Below the pieces are notes generated by a model, which saw only the letters and a program-made list of their open reading frames with translations, made no database searches and had not been told where the DNA came from. From positions 7,932,501-7,996,500 of the forward strand of contig JANCRA010000019.1 of NCBI GenBank assembly GCA_024362935.1: a DNA stretch of 64,000 nt, given 5' to 3'. Positions 10,392 through 22,203 of the stretch are shown here, piece by piece; positions within the stretch are counted from its first letter, which is position 1; every line of letters starts with the position of its first letter. The translations under genes were made by a program, and so were the position numbers. This stretch comes from Setophaga petechia (Eukaryota; Chordata; Aves; Passeriformes; Parulidae).

Positions 10392-12300
10392 CTCACAGAT
10401 GTTGCACAAGCAGGAGAAAAAGACAAAGACAAAGACACAACTTGCCGGGGAAGATATGAGGGACATGGCATGGATAGCAAAAAGAAAGAAAAACGAAATT
10501 TGTTTCCCAAAGTCAAAGCCATCAAAAGGCAGGCCATATGCCATCAAGTGCAGGCACATGCAGCAAAGCTTGCCAAAATTGATCCCCGCTGAAGGCCAAA
10601 ACACAAACGATGGACTTCCAAACTCCCTGGAATGGAGATACCATCAAAGCAATTGCAATCGGAGGACAAAAAAAAAAAATTGGGGAAATTTTTTTCATTC
10701 CGAGAAAATGGCCCGGATTAAATCCGGCGCAACGGAAACGATGAAAACATACCAAAACTAAGCTCACATGTTTTGGAAAAGCAGGGGAATAAGTCAAGGA
10801 GGAAGACACAACTTGCTGGGGAAGATATAAGAAACACGGCAAGGATACCTAAAAGAAGAAAGAGAAATTTGTTTCCCAAAGTCAAAGCCATCAAAAGGCA
10901 GGCCATATGCCATCAAGTGCAGGCACATGCAGCAAAGCTTGCCAAAATTGATCCCCGCTGAAGGCCAAAACACAAAGGAAGCACTTCCAAACTCCCTGGA
11001 ATGGAGATACCATCAAAGCAATCGCAATCGGAGGAGAAAAAAAAAAAATTGGGGAAATTTTGTCATTCCGAGAAAATGGCCCGGATTAAGTCCGGCGCAT
11101 TGCAAACGATGAAAACATACCAAAACTAAGCTCACATGTTTTGGAAAAGCAGGGGAATAAGTCAAGAAGGAAGACACAACTTGTAGGGCAAGATATAAGA
11201 AACACAGCATGGATACCTGAAAGAAAAAAAAAGAAATTTGTTTCCCAAAGTCAAAGCCATCAAAAGGCAGGCCATATGCCATCAAGTGCAGGCACATGCA
11301 GCAAAGCTTGCCAAAATTGATCCCCGCTGAAGGCCAAAAGACAAAGGAAGGACTTCCAAACTCCCTGGAATGGAGATACCATCAAAGCAATTGCAATCGG
11401 AGGAGAAAAAAAAAAAAATTGGAGAAATTTTGTCATTCCGAGAAAATGGCCCGGATTAAATCCGGCGCATTGCAAACGATGAAAACATACCAAAACTAAG
11501 CACACATGTTTTGGAAAAGCAGGGGAATAAGTCAAGGAGGAAGACACAACTTGCTGGGGAAGATATAAGAAACACGGCAAGGATACCTAAAAGAAAAAAA
11601 AAGAAATTTGTTTCCCAAAGTCAAAGCCATCAAAAGGCAGGCCATATGCCATCAAGTGCAGGCACATGCAGCAAAGCTTGCCAAAATTGATCCCCGCTGA
11701 AGGCCAAAACACAAAGGAAGGACTTCCAAACTCCCTGGAATGGAGATACCATCAAAGCAATTGCAATCGGAGGAGAAAAAAAAAAAATTGGGGAAATTTT
11801 GTCATTCCGAGACAATGGCCCGGATTAAATACGGCACATTGCAAAGGAGAAAAATATGCCAAAACTAAGCTCACAGGTGTTGGAAAAGCAGGGGAATAAG
11901 TCAAGGAGGAAGACACAACTTGCTGGGGAAGATATAAGAAACACGGCATGGATACTGAAAAAACAAAAAAAAATTTTCCCAAAGTCAAAGCCATCACAAA
12001 GCATGGCATGCCTTCAAGTGCAGGGACATGCACCAAAGATTCTTCTACTAGTCCCCATTGAAATCGCAAGATTCCGTTTCCCTTCCCGAAAGGAAATGAA
12101 ATTTCCTTTCGGGAAGGGAAACGGAATCTTGCGAACCCCAAAACAAAGACTTACAAACACTCTGCAAAGGAAGTAGGATCCAAAGAAATGCAATTGAAAA
12201 AACCCCACAAAACCAGGAAATTCGGAGTTTTAGTCTCTTCAAAAAATGGTCTGGAAGGAAATCAGCAGCATTGCAAAGAACCAAAACATGCAAAACCATG
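10392..12300. repeat. Satellite block 9: C-A-A-A-B9
   Basis: C is 10,392-10,762. A monomers start at 10,763, 11,131 and 11,501. B9 is 11,870-12,300 (431 bp, full palindrome). It aligns with the right part of block 5 at an offset of 5,015-5,017. One A monomer opens cacac instead of ctcac at 11,501. Confidence 0.92.
12064..12134. repeat. B9 palindrome, perfect 34 bp arms
   Basis: Exact 34 bp inverted repeat around gaa. Confidence 0.97.
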
Positions 12301-13473
12301 CTCACAGATGTTGCACAAGCAGGAGGAAAAGACAAAGACGAAGACACAACTTGCCAGGGAAGATATGAGGGACAAGGCATGGATAGCTAAAAGAAAGAAA
12401 AAAGAAATTTGTTTCCCAAAGTCAAAGCCATCAAAAGGCAGGCCATATGCCATCAAGTGCAGGCACATGCAGCAAAGCTTGCCAAAATTGATCCCCGCTG
12501 AAGGCCAAAACACAAAGGAAGCACTTCCAAACTCCCTGGAATGGAGATACCATCAAAGCAATTGCAATCGGAGGAGAAAAAAAAAAAATTGGGGAAATTT
12601 TGTCATTCCGAGAAAATGGCCCGGAATAAATACGGCGCAACGGAAACGATGAAAACATACCAAAACTAAGCTCACATGTTTTGAAAAAGCAGGGGAATAA
12701 GTCAAGGAGGAAGACACAACTTGCTGGGGAAGATATAAGAAACACGGCAAGGATACCTAAAAGAAAAAAAAAGAAATTTGTTTCCCAAAGTCAAAGCCAT
12801 CAAAAGGCAGGCCATATGCCATCAAGTGCAGGCACATGCAGCAAAGCTTGCCAAAATTGATCCCCGCTGAAGGCCAAAACACAAAGGAAGGACTTCCAAA
12901 CTCCCTGGAATGGAGATACCATCAAAGCAATTGCAATCGGAGGAGAAAGAAAAAAATTGGGGAAATTTTTTTTATTTCAAGGATATGGCTAGGATTAAAT
13001 CCGGCGCATTGCAAAGGATGAAAACATGCAAAAAATTAGCTCACAGCTGCTGCAAAAGCAGGGGAATAAGTTAAGGAGGAAGACACAACTTGTAGAGCAA
13101 GATATAAGAAACACGGCATGGATACTAAAAAAACAAAAAAAAAATTTTCCCAAAGTCAAAGCCATCACAAAGCATGGCATGCCTTCAAGTGCAGGGACAT
13201 GCACCAAAGATTCTTCTACTAGTCCCCATTGAAATCGCAAGATTCCGTTTCCCTTCCCGAAAGGAAATGAAATTTCCTTTCGGGAAGGGAAACGGAATCT
13301 TGCGAACCCCAAAAGAAAGACTTACAAACACTCTGCAAAGGACATAGGATCCAAAGAAATGCAACTGAAAAAAAACCCACAAAAACCAGAAAATTCGGAG
13401 TTTTAGTCTCTTCAAAAAATGGTCTGGAAGGAAATCAGCTGCATTGCAAAGGACCAAAACATGCAAAACCAAG
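12301..13473. repeat. Satellite block 10: C-A-B10
   Basis: Monomers are 12,301-12,670 (C), 12,671-13,039 (A) and 13,040-13,473 (B10, full palindrome). It matches the right part of block 2 at an offset of 11,166. Confidence 0.92.
13235..13305. repeat. B10 palindrome, perfect 34 bp arms
   Basis: Exact 34 bp inverted repeat around gaa. Confidence 0.97.
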
Positions 13474-15015
13474 CTCACAGATGTTGCACAAGCAGGAGAA
13501 AAAGACAAAGACAAAGACACAACTTGCCGGGGAAGATATGAGGGACATGGCATGGATAGCAAAAATAAAGAAAAACGAAATTTGTTTCCCAAAGTCAAAG
13601 CCATCAAAAGGCAGGCCATATGCCATCAAGTGCAGGCACATGCAGCAAAGCTTGCCAAAACTGATCCCCGCTGAAGGCCAAAACACAAAGGAAGCACTTC
13701 CAAACTCCCTGGAATGGAGATACCATCAAAGCAATTGCAATCGGAGGAGAAAAAAAAAAAATTGGGGAAATTTTGTCATTCCGAGAAAATGGCCCGGATT
13801 AAATCCGGCACATTGCAAAGGAGGAAAACATGTCAAAACTAAGCTCACAGCTGCTGGAAAAGCGGGGCAATAAGTCAAGGAGGAAGACACAACTTGCTGG
13901 GGATGATATAAGAAACACGGCAAGGATACCTAAAAGAAAAAAAAAGAAATTTGTTTCCCAAAGTCAAAGCCATCAAAAGGCAGGCCATATGCCATCAAGT
14001 GCAGGCACGTGCAGCAAAGCTTGCCAAAACTGATCCCCGCTGAAGGCCAAAACACAAAGGAAGGACTTCCAAACTCCCTGGAATGGAGATACCATCAAAG
14101 CAATTGCAATCGGAGGAGAAAAAAGAAAAATTGGAGAAATTTTGTCATTCCGAGAAAATGGCCCGGATTAAATCCAGCGCATTGCAAACGATGAAAACAT
14201 ACCAAAACTAAGCTCACAGCTGCTGCAAAAGCAGGGGAATAAGTCAAGGAGGAAGACACAACTTGCTGGGGAAGATATAAGAAACACGGCAAGGATACCT
14301 AAAAGAAAAAAAAAGAAATTTGTTTCCCAAAGTCAAAGCCATCAAAAGGCAGGCCATATGTCATCAAGTGCAGGCACATGCAGCAAAGCTTGCCAAAATT
14401 GATCCCCGCTGAAGGCCAAAACACAAAGGAAGGACTTCCAAACTCCCTGGAATGGAGATACCATCAAAGCAATTGCAATCAGAGGAGAAAAAAAAAATTG
14501 GGGAAATTTTTTTTATTCCGAGGATATGGCTAGGATTAAATCCGGCGCATTGCAAAGGATAAAAACATGCAAAAACTAAGCTCACAGCTGCTGCAAAAGC
14601 AGGGGAATAAGTCAAGGAGGAAGATACAACTTGTAGGGCAAGATATAAGAAACACAGCATGGATACTAAAAAAACAAAAAAAAAATTTTTCCCAAAGTCA
14701 AAGCCATCAAAAAGCATGGCATGCCTTCAAGTGCAGGGACATGCACCAAAGATTCTTCTACTAGTCCCCATTGAAATCGCAAGATTCCGTTTCCCTTCCC
14801 GAAAGGAAATGAAATTTCCTTTCGGGAAGGGAAACGGAATCTTGCGAACCCCAAAAGAAAGACTTACAAACACTCTGCAAAGGAAGTAGGATCCAAAGAA
14901 ATGCAATTGAAAAAAACCCCACAAAAACCAGAAAATTCGGAGTTTTAGTCTCTTCAAAAAATGGTCTGGAAGGAAATCAGCAGCATTGCAAAGGACCAAA
15001 ACATGCAAAACCAAG
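13474..15015. repeat. Satellite block 11: C-A-A-B11
   Basis: Monomers are 13,474-13,843 (C), 13,844-14,212 and 14,213-14,580 (A), and 14,581-15,015 (B11, full palindrome). It is the partner of block 4 at an offset of 10,008, including the shared single-base variants. Confidence 0.92.
14777..14847. repeat. B11 palindrome, perfect 34 bp arms
   Basis: Exact 34 bp inverted repeat around gaa. Confidence 0.97.
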
Positions 15016-16555
15016 CTCACAGATGTTGCACAAGCAGGAGAAAAAGACAAAGACGAAGACACAACTTGCCGGGGAAGATATGAGGGACATGGCATGGATA
15101 GCTAAAAGAAAGAAAAAAGAAATTTGTTTCCCAAAGTCAAAGCCATCAAAAGGCAGGCCATATGCCATCAAGTGCAGGCACGTGCAGCAAAGCTTGCCAA
15201 AATTGATCCCCGCTGAAGGCCAAAACACAAAGGAAGCACTTCCAAACTCCCTGGAATGGAGATACCATCAAAGCAATCGCAATCGGAGGAGAAAAAAGAA
15301 AATTTGGAGAAATTTTGTCATTCCGAGAAAATGGCCCGGATTAAGTCCGGCGCATTGCAAACGATGAAAACATACCAAAACTAAGCTCACAGGTGTTGGA
15401 AAAGCAGGGGAATAAGTCAAGGAGGAAGACACAACTTGCCGGGGAAGATATAAGAAACACGGCAAGGATACCTAACAGAAAAAAAAAGAAATTTGTTTCC
15501 CAAAGTCAAAGCCATCAAAAGGCAGGCCATATGCCATCAAGTGCAGGCACATGCAGCAAAGCTTGCCAAAATTGATCCCCGCTGAAGGCCAAAACACAAA
15601 CGATGGACTTCCAAACTCCCTGGAATGGAGATACCATCAAAGCAATCGCAATCGGAGGAGAAAAAAAAAAATTGGGGAAATTTTGTCATTCCAAGAAAAT
15701 GGCCCGGATTAAGTCCGGCGCATTGCAAACGATGAAAACATACCAAAACTAAGCTCACATGTTTTGAAAAAGCAGGGGAATAAGTCAAGGAGGAAGACAC
15801 AACTTGCTGGGGAAGATATGAGAAATACGGCAAGGATACCCGAAAGAAAAAAAAAGAAATTTGTTTCCCAAAGTCAAAGCCATCAAAAGGCAGGCCATAT
15901 GCCATCAAGTGCAGGCACATGCAGCAAAGCTTGCCAAAATTGATCCCCGCTGAAGGCCAAAACACAAAGGAAGGACTTCCAAACTCCCTGGAATGGAGAT
16001 ACCATCAAAGCAATCGCAATCGGAGGAGAAAAAAAAAAAATTGGAGAAATTTTGTCATTCCGAGAAAATGGCCCGGAATAAATACGGCACATTGCAAAGG
16101 AGCAAAATATGCCAAAACTAAGCTCACAGGTGTTGGAAAAGCAGGGGAATAAGTCAAGGAGGAAGACACACCTTGCTGGGGAAGATATAAGAAAGACGGC
16201 ATGGATACTGAAAAAACAAAAAAAAATTTTCCCAAAGTCAAAGCCATCAAAAAGCATGGCATGCCTTCAAGTGCAGGGACATGCACCAAAGATTCTTCTA
16301 CTAGTCCCCATTGAAATCGCAAGATTCCGTTTCCCTTCCCAAAAGGAAATGAAATTTCCTTTCGGGAAGGGAAACGGAATCTTGCGAACACCAAAAGAAA
16401 GACTTACAAACACTCTGCAAAGGAAGTAGGATGCAAAGAAATGCAATTGAAAAAAACCCCACAAAAACCAGAAAATTCGGAGTTTTAGTCTCTTCAAAAA
16501 ATGGTCTGGAAGGAAATCAGCTGCATTGCAAAGGACCAAAACATGCAAAACCAAG
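15016..16555. repeat. Satellite block 12: C-A-A-B12
   Basis: Monomers are 15,016-15,385 (C), 15,386-15,753 and 15,754-16,122 (A), and 16,123-16,555 (B12). The left palindrome arm of B12 has one C-to-A mismatch. B12 shares the change acaccttgctgg with B14, 2,346 bp away. Confidence 0.92.
16317..16387. repeat. B12 palindrome, one mismatch
   Basis: The left arm reads cttcccaaaagg where other copies have cttcccgaaagg. The right arm is unchanged, so one base pair of the hairpin is lost without compensation. Confidence 0.96.
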
Positions 16556-17729
16556 CTCACAGATGTTGCACAAGCAGGAGAAAAAGACAAAGACGAAGAC
16601 ACAACGTGCCGGGGAAGATATGAGGGACATGGCATGGATAGCTAAAAGAAAGAAAAAAGAAATTTGTTTCCCAAAGTCAAAGCCATCAAAAGGCAGGCCA
16701 TATGCCATCAAGTGCAGGCACGTGCAGCAAAGCTTGCCAAAATTGATCCCCGCTGAAGGCCAAAACACAAAGGAAGCACTTCCAAACTCCCTGGAATGGA
16801 GATACCATCAAAGCAATTGCAATCGGAGGAAAAACAAAACAAAATTGGGGAAATTTTGTCATTCTGAGAAAATGGCCCGGATTAAGTCTGGCGCATTGCA
16901 AATGATGAAAACATACCAAAACTAAGCTCACAGCTGCTGCAAAAGCAGGGGAATAAGTCAAGGAGGAAGACACAACTTGCTGGGGAAGATATGAGAAACA
17001 CGGCAAGGATACCTGAAAGAAAAAAAAAGAAATTTGTTTCCCAAAGTCAAAGCCATCAAAAGGCAGGCCATATGTCATCAAGTGCAGGCACATGCAGCAA
17101 AGCTTGCCAAAATTGATCCCCGCTGAAGGCCAAAACACAAAGGAAGGACTTCCAAACTCCCTGGAATGGAGATACCATCAAAGCAATTGCGATCAGAGGA
17201 GAAAAAAAAACATTGGGGAAATTTTTTTTATTCCGAGGATATGGCTAGGATTAAATCCGGCGCATTGCAAAGCATGAAAACATGCATAAACTAAGCTCAC
17301 AGCTGCTGCAAAAGCAGGAGCATAAGTCAAGGAGGAAGATACAACTTGTAGGGCAAGATATAAGAAACACAGCATGGATACTAAAAAAACAAAAAAAAAA
17401 TTTTCCCAAAGTCAAAGCCATCAAAAAGCATGGCATGCCTTCAAGTGCAGGGACATGCACCAAAGATTCTTCTACTAGTCCCCATTGAAATCGCAAGATT
17501 CCGTTTCCCTTCCCGAAAGGAAATGAAATTTCCTTTCGGGAAGGGAAACGGAATCTTGCGAACCCCAAAAGAAAGACTTACAAACACTCTGCAAAGGAAG
17601 TAGGATCCAAAGAAATGCAATTGAAAAAAACCCCACAAAAACCAGAAAATTCGGAGTTTTAGTCTCTTCAAAAAATGGTCTGGAAGGAAATCAGCAGCAT
17701 TGCAAAGGACCAAAATGTGCAAAACCAAG
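16556..17729. repeat. Satellite block 13: C-A-B13
   Basis: Monomers are 16,556-16,926 (C), 16,927-17,295 (A) and 17,296-17,729 (B13, full perfect palindrome). Several private changes occur, for example gaaaaacaaaacaaaattgg near 16,830. Confidence 0.92.
17491..17561. repeat. B13 palindrome, perfect 34 bp arms
   Basis: Exact 34 bp inverted repeat around gaa. Confidence 0.97.
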
Positions 17730-18757
17730 CTCACAGATGTTGCACAAGCAGGAGAAAAAGACAAAGACGAAGACACAACTTGCCGGGGAAGATATGAGGG
17801 ACATGGCATGGATAGCTAAAAGAAAGAAAAAAGAAATTTGTTTCCCAAAGTCAAAGCCATCAAAAGGCAGGCCATATGCCATCAAGTGCAGGCACATGCA
17901 GCAAAGCTTGCCAAAATTGATCCCCGCTGAAGGCCAAAACACAAAGGAAGCACTTCAAAACTCCCTGGAATGGAGATACCATCAAAGCAATTGCAATCGG
18001 AGGAGAAAAAAAAAAAATTGGGGAAATTTTGTCATTCTGAGAAAATGGCCCGGATTAAATCCAGCGCATTGCAAACGATGAAAATATACCAAAACTAAGC
18101 TCACAGCTGCTGCAAAAGCAGGGGAATAAGTCAAGGAGGAAGACACAACTTGCTGGGGAAGATATGAGAAACACGGCAAGGATACCTAAAAGAAAAAAAA
18201 AGAAATTTGTTTCCCAAAGTCAAAGCCATCAAAAGGCAGGCCATATGCCATCAAGTGCAGGCACATGCAGCAAAGCTTGCCAAAATTGATCCCCGCTGAA
18301 GGCCAAAACACAAAGGAAGGACTTCCAAACTCCCTGGAATGGAGATATCATCAAAGCAATCGCAATCGGAGGAGAAAAAAAAAAAATTGGAGAAATTTTG
18401 TCATTCCGAGAAAATGGCCCGGATTAAATCCGGCGCATTGCAAAGGAGCAAAATATGCCAAAACTAAGCTCACAGGTGTTGGAAAAGCAGGGGAATAAGT
18501 CAAGGAGGAAGACACACCTTGCTGGGGAAGATATAAGAAACACGGCATGGATACTGAAAAAACAAAAAAAAATTTTCCCAAAGTCAAAGCCATCAAAAAG
18601 CATGGCATGCCTTCAAGTGCAGGGACATGCACCAAAGATTCTTCTACTAGTCCCCATTGAAATCGCAAGATTCCGTTTCCCTTCCCGAAAGGAAATGAAA
18701 TTTCCTTTCGGGAAGGGTAACGGAATCTTGCGAACCCCAAAAGAATGACTTACAAAA
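17730..18757. repeat. Satellite block 14: C-A-B14, array edge
   Basis: Monomers are 17,730-18,099 (C), 18,100-18,468 (A) and 18,469 to about 18,757 (B14). B14 ends ~20 bp past its palindrome, inside gacttacaaa, where sequence unrelated to the array begins. This is the right boundary of the array. Confidence 0.92.
18663..18733. repeat. B14 palindrome, one mismatch, at array edge
   Basis: The right arm reads aagggtaacgg instead of aagggaaacgg. The array ends about 24 bp beyond this palindrome. Confidence 0.96.
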
Positions 18758-19977
18758 GTCAATAAAACATGACATTACATCAATAATACCTTACATTACA
18801 ACTCATTATGTTGCTAATTTGTTTTCCAGATTTGTGTAAAAGACTCTACCCTCAAGACCCTCACTAGAAAACAGGATTGAAGGTTGGGCAAGTTAGCTTG
18901 AAGGGTTGCAATGCTCCATACTAACATCAAACTGTTATGAGATAACAAAAGCATATTTCATCTTCTTAAAAAGTGTCTATGGATTTATTAACTTCAAGTC
19001 CTTGCAAGGTCTTCTCTTCCTCTGAAGGAGAAGTGTGAGTGACAACACAAACAGGCTATTAAGGAACACAGAACATGGATACTGCCTAGAGACAGCCTTC
19101 AGTAACCAATTTATATCCTCTTACTTCTCCCTTTTTTTTGTCTTCCTGATGATGCTGCTGGCCTTAAACCCCCATCCAGTTCTCTCTTGGTTTCCCATGC
19201 CAAAATTCCATGTATGTCTTTTCTTCTAAGATTTCTTGAAAGCTAATTTCTTCTGTGATACCTGATAAGCAATCAACCCTGCTGGTCTGCTGCTGGCGGA
19301 TTGTGGAGTGTAGGAGCATGGTCATCTTGGTTTGTAGCTCTGTAAGCAACTGAGTTTTCCGTTTCATACATTAATTTATTTTTAAAAAAGGAAAAGGAAA
19401 ACAAAAATGACAGCTTTCTAAGTGTTCTAAACAAAGACAAAACAACTCAGTTTCTGTCTGAAAAAGGATTTTCAGGTTATTCCAGGAGGACAATGATAAA
19501 TGGGGCTTTTGTTCCCTGAAATTATCTTGATATCTAAGGAAAAAAAATTAAAGAAAGTATTTCAGAATGAAAAAAAAGGGTAAAAATGCAAAATGACAGA
19601 CTGGCACATTTTAACTTTTTGGAAGTTGTATTACAGTTCTAGGGAGGCCAAGCCAATCAGATAAACTCAACATAAGACTGTTCGAAATCAGTCTTTCCAT
19701 ACACTTTCCAATGTGAAAAGTACTGTGAGGTAAATTTGAGTCAGCAGGAATTCATTGGTGCACTTTCTGTTATCCATCATTTATCTCGTGTTTCCATTGT
19801 TATCTCTTTGAAGCAGAGCTCTCTAGACATGGTTAGATAGCAGACAGAAAGATGGGGTATTGTTCTCTTACTGGGGCTTGTGTGCCTACCTAAAAAGAAA
19901 CAAAGGACTGGGATTTCCAACCCAGTGTTAGAAATGCCCTATTTATGGTCCAATTTTAACACTGTGTTCAGTTTAGC

Positions 19978-20781
19978 TTGCTAAGGCACTACAGTTTCCC
20001 ATGCTGCATTACTGAATTTCTCATTGCTCCCTGCCAGCCCCAAGTGAGAGGCAACAGTTCTTCCTCCCAATCATATCACTGCATAAATTTCCAGGCATCC
20101 AAAAACAATCTCTGGTCACCAGAGTTTTGCACCTATGCCATCAGGGGAAGCAAGAAGCCAAGAAACACACAAGAGTACAGAGTGGACGGTGATCAGCAAG
20201 GTTCATCCGAAAGGCATTCAATTTACTTCTTATTACAGAAACAATTTTTTCCTTCTGATATATTAATTATCAGACTCACTCCTCCTGTTTGCCTGATTAT
20301 TCTGATCCTGCACATCTCCTTGCCCATCTGGAAGTGGATTGCCGGAGTCCCAGTTATCCTTCACCTTGTGTTGTCATTTACAAGGATGATACATGTCCCT
20401 GAGCTCTGCTCAGAATATAATGGTACAAACACAGTAGACAAGGGTGGATTGCATTTCACATCTGTTGTCCAGATGTCTTGCAATTCTCATTGCCTCTTTA
20501 GAGAGGCTAAGGTCAGATGTGATGAAGATATCCATGGCTTTCCCTGTAATGCTGGTGAGGAAAGCCCATCTCATTTGTCACACATGAAATTCCCTGTCCA
20601 ATTTCCTCCTTCACAGCGTGTCCTTTACTCTGTGGTGGTGAAGGGCTGCTGCTCTCACAGGGTGATAAAGTCATTTGCGCCTGGGACCTTGACTGGGCTG
20701 CTCACAAATTTTGTGCACTTAAAAACTACTAGAGTTTTGCTAGCTTGCGGCTTAGCACACACCTCTGTGCTCATCTTATGA
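19978..20781 (+). other. Unassigned 267-codon open reading frame
   Basis: A continuous + strand frame begins at a TTG codon and ends at a TGA. The product has no motif I recognise. Residues ~85-135 are hydrophobic, including the stretch LIILILHISLPIWKW, and could be one or two membrane segments. Cysteines are scattered. There is no in-frame ATG at the very start, no polyadenylation signal, no Kozak-like context and no splice-site framing that stands out. The base composition gives roughly one stop per 18 codons by my estimate, so 267 open codons is unlikely but not impossible in 45 kb. It may be a decayed retrocopy, an exon fragment or chance. I do not claim a gene. Confidence 0.15.
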
Positions 20782-21902
20782 CAAGGCTGTCTCAAAATAA
20801 ACAGTCTCAGGATATGCTTAGTCCTGCAGAAAAAGCCCAGGGAGATGCACTACTAATGCTGCATCTCTACCTCCCAGTTCTTTCACTGTTGAAAACATTT
20901 CCAGTGAGAGACAAACTGGTGAAAAGATAAATTGTTGCACCTATGGGTGTCCCAGAAGGGTTTTTTTGCCTCTAAAAACCCCCCTCTGCTCTGCTTTGTA
21001 TGGGTAATTACATACTTTCCAGAGCAGGGACTGCAACATGGCTTTCCCATTTCCACCCAGCAGAAGTCACCCTCTCTCCATTATTTTTTTTCCTCTGGGT
21101 ACAATTAATATTTAATTAAGTGTAACCAAGGGTAGAGCTCCAAAAGAAGAAATTAGGAGAAACCTGTTTCAGATGGTCTAAACTGCTGACAAAAGTACTT
21201 CTGTGAGAGGTGGATAAGCCAAGTTTTGTTCCAGTTCTAAGTCACACAGAGGGAATTTGAATAGAAAGAAAAAAAGCAGAGTAACTTTAGGAGATTGTAT
21301 TGTAGGACAGGTAAATTTCAGACATTGTGTCAAAGTAGGTTTTGATTAACTAACTTTTGATTTCTCAGTAGTGATTATTGACAACTTTTCAGGGCAAAGA
21401 AAAATTAAATTGAAAACCAATAGTATTTGTCGGGGGGACAAAAAGCCCTGTGTTTGAAAGAACTTTCTTCCTTCTTTCAAGGTTTATATGGCATTGGCCA
21501 CATCAGGAACTGAAATTTTGGAAAAATATATCAATATATTATAACTGGGAGGTAGAAGAATGATTTTCTGCTTCAGAATCCCCTAGGGCATATTTGAGTT
21601 CAAATTGCTTCAGTCAAAAAGCAAGTAACTGATATTTAATTAAGTGTAAACCCACATGACAAATAATCTTCCAAGTCTGATCTGGAAAGGCCAGTTATCC
21701 CAATCAAAATAGAGCACGTAGGAGAGCAGGACTTTGGGATGGTATTAGCTCAAGGCAATACAAAATTTTTAATTTGATTCTTGTCAGGAAAATCACAAAT
21801 GTGCAATTTTTGAAAAAGTTGAACAAATGAGGTAGTGGTCAAAGTTTAATTAGAAATTACCTGCCTGCTCTGTTTTATATGACAATAACCAAAATGTGGT
21901 AG

Positions 21903-21922
21903 AAAAAAAAAAAAAAAAAAAA
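21903..21922. repeat. A20 homopolymer
   Basis: A run of 20 A bases followed by A-rich sequence. No retroposed body is recognisable upstream. Confidence 0.9.
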
Positions 21923-22203
21923 GGAACAAAAAAAGAACTGAGAAACTTCAGAAAATTTGACCTAAGTAGAATGGCTTTTCTGAATACATATTTCATTTCA
22001 GTCCTAGCCAGAGATTCCGTCACTCATCCTGGAGTGAATCAGTGTGTCAGCATTAAGGAAGTAAACCTGAGGGGAGTGAGATGTTGAAGTCATCCCCACA
22101 CCTCATGTTGAAAAACACATGCCCTTGCTGCATTAGAAGTGTTATTCCATGGAAATAACAGTCAGCCCTTTCTTAAAAAGAATTGATTTTGAGTTTGGAC
22201 GTA

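Larger units (their letters stand above)
1..18757. repeat. Irregular higher-order satellite array (A, B and C monomers)
   Basis: Visible directly: a tandem array of about 49 monomers. Thirty-five (A and C) are ~369 bp and each contains the HindIII-type core gcaaagcttgcc. Fourteen (B) are about 405, 422 or 431-435 bp, lack that core and carry an inverted repeat. Successive cores lie 368-370 bp apart within A/C runs, and 775, 790 or 801-804 bp apart across a B monomer. C is recognised by its opening ctcacagatgttgcacaagc and always follows B. A opens ctcacatgttttgg or ctcacagctgctgc. All three share the closing segment gcaaa..aaaacat..caaaac(t/c)aag, so they descend from one monomer. The array continues left of the window and stops abruptly inside a B monomer at about 18,757. 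The + strand is strongly A-rich. I do not recognise the family. A pericentromeric or heterochromatic location is inference only. Confidence 0.97.
18758..22203. other. Non-repetitive-looking flank of the satellite
   Basis: AT-rich DNA with no recognisable gene or interspersed repeat. It contains an open frame at 19,978-20,781, an 18 bp direct repeat (21,108-21,125 and 21,632-21,649) and a 20 bp A-run at 21,903-21,922. No exon structure or promoter is evident. Confidence 0.6.

Noticed and set aside
1..18757. Dozens of open frames of 60-164 codons on both strands in the satellite as possible genes
   Set aside because: They repeat with the monomers, overlap each other on both strands, often lack an ATG start, and follow from the A-rich, stop-poor composition. 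No known domain is present.
1..18757. CRISPR-like appearance of regularly spaced repeats
   Set aside because: The whole monomer is repeated with no unique spacers, the units are 369-435 bp, and the rest of the window is avian.
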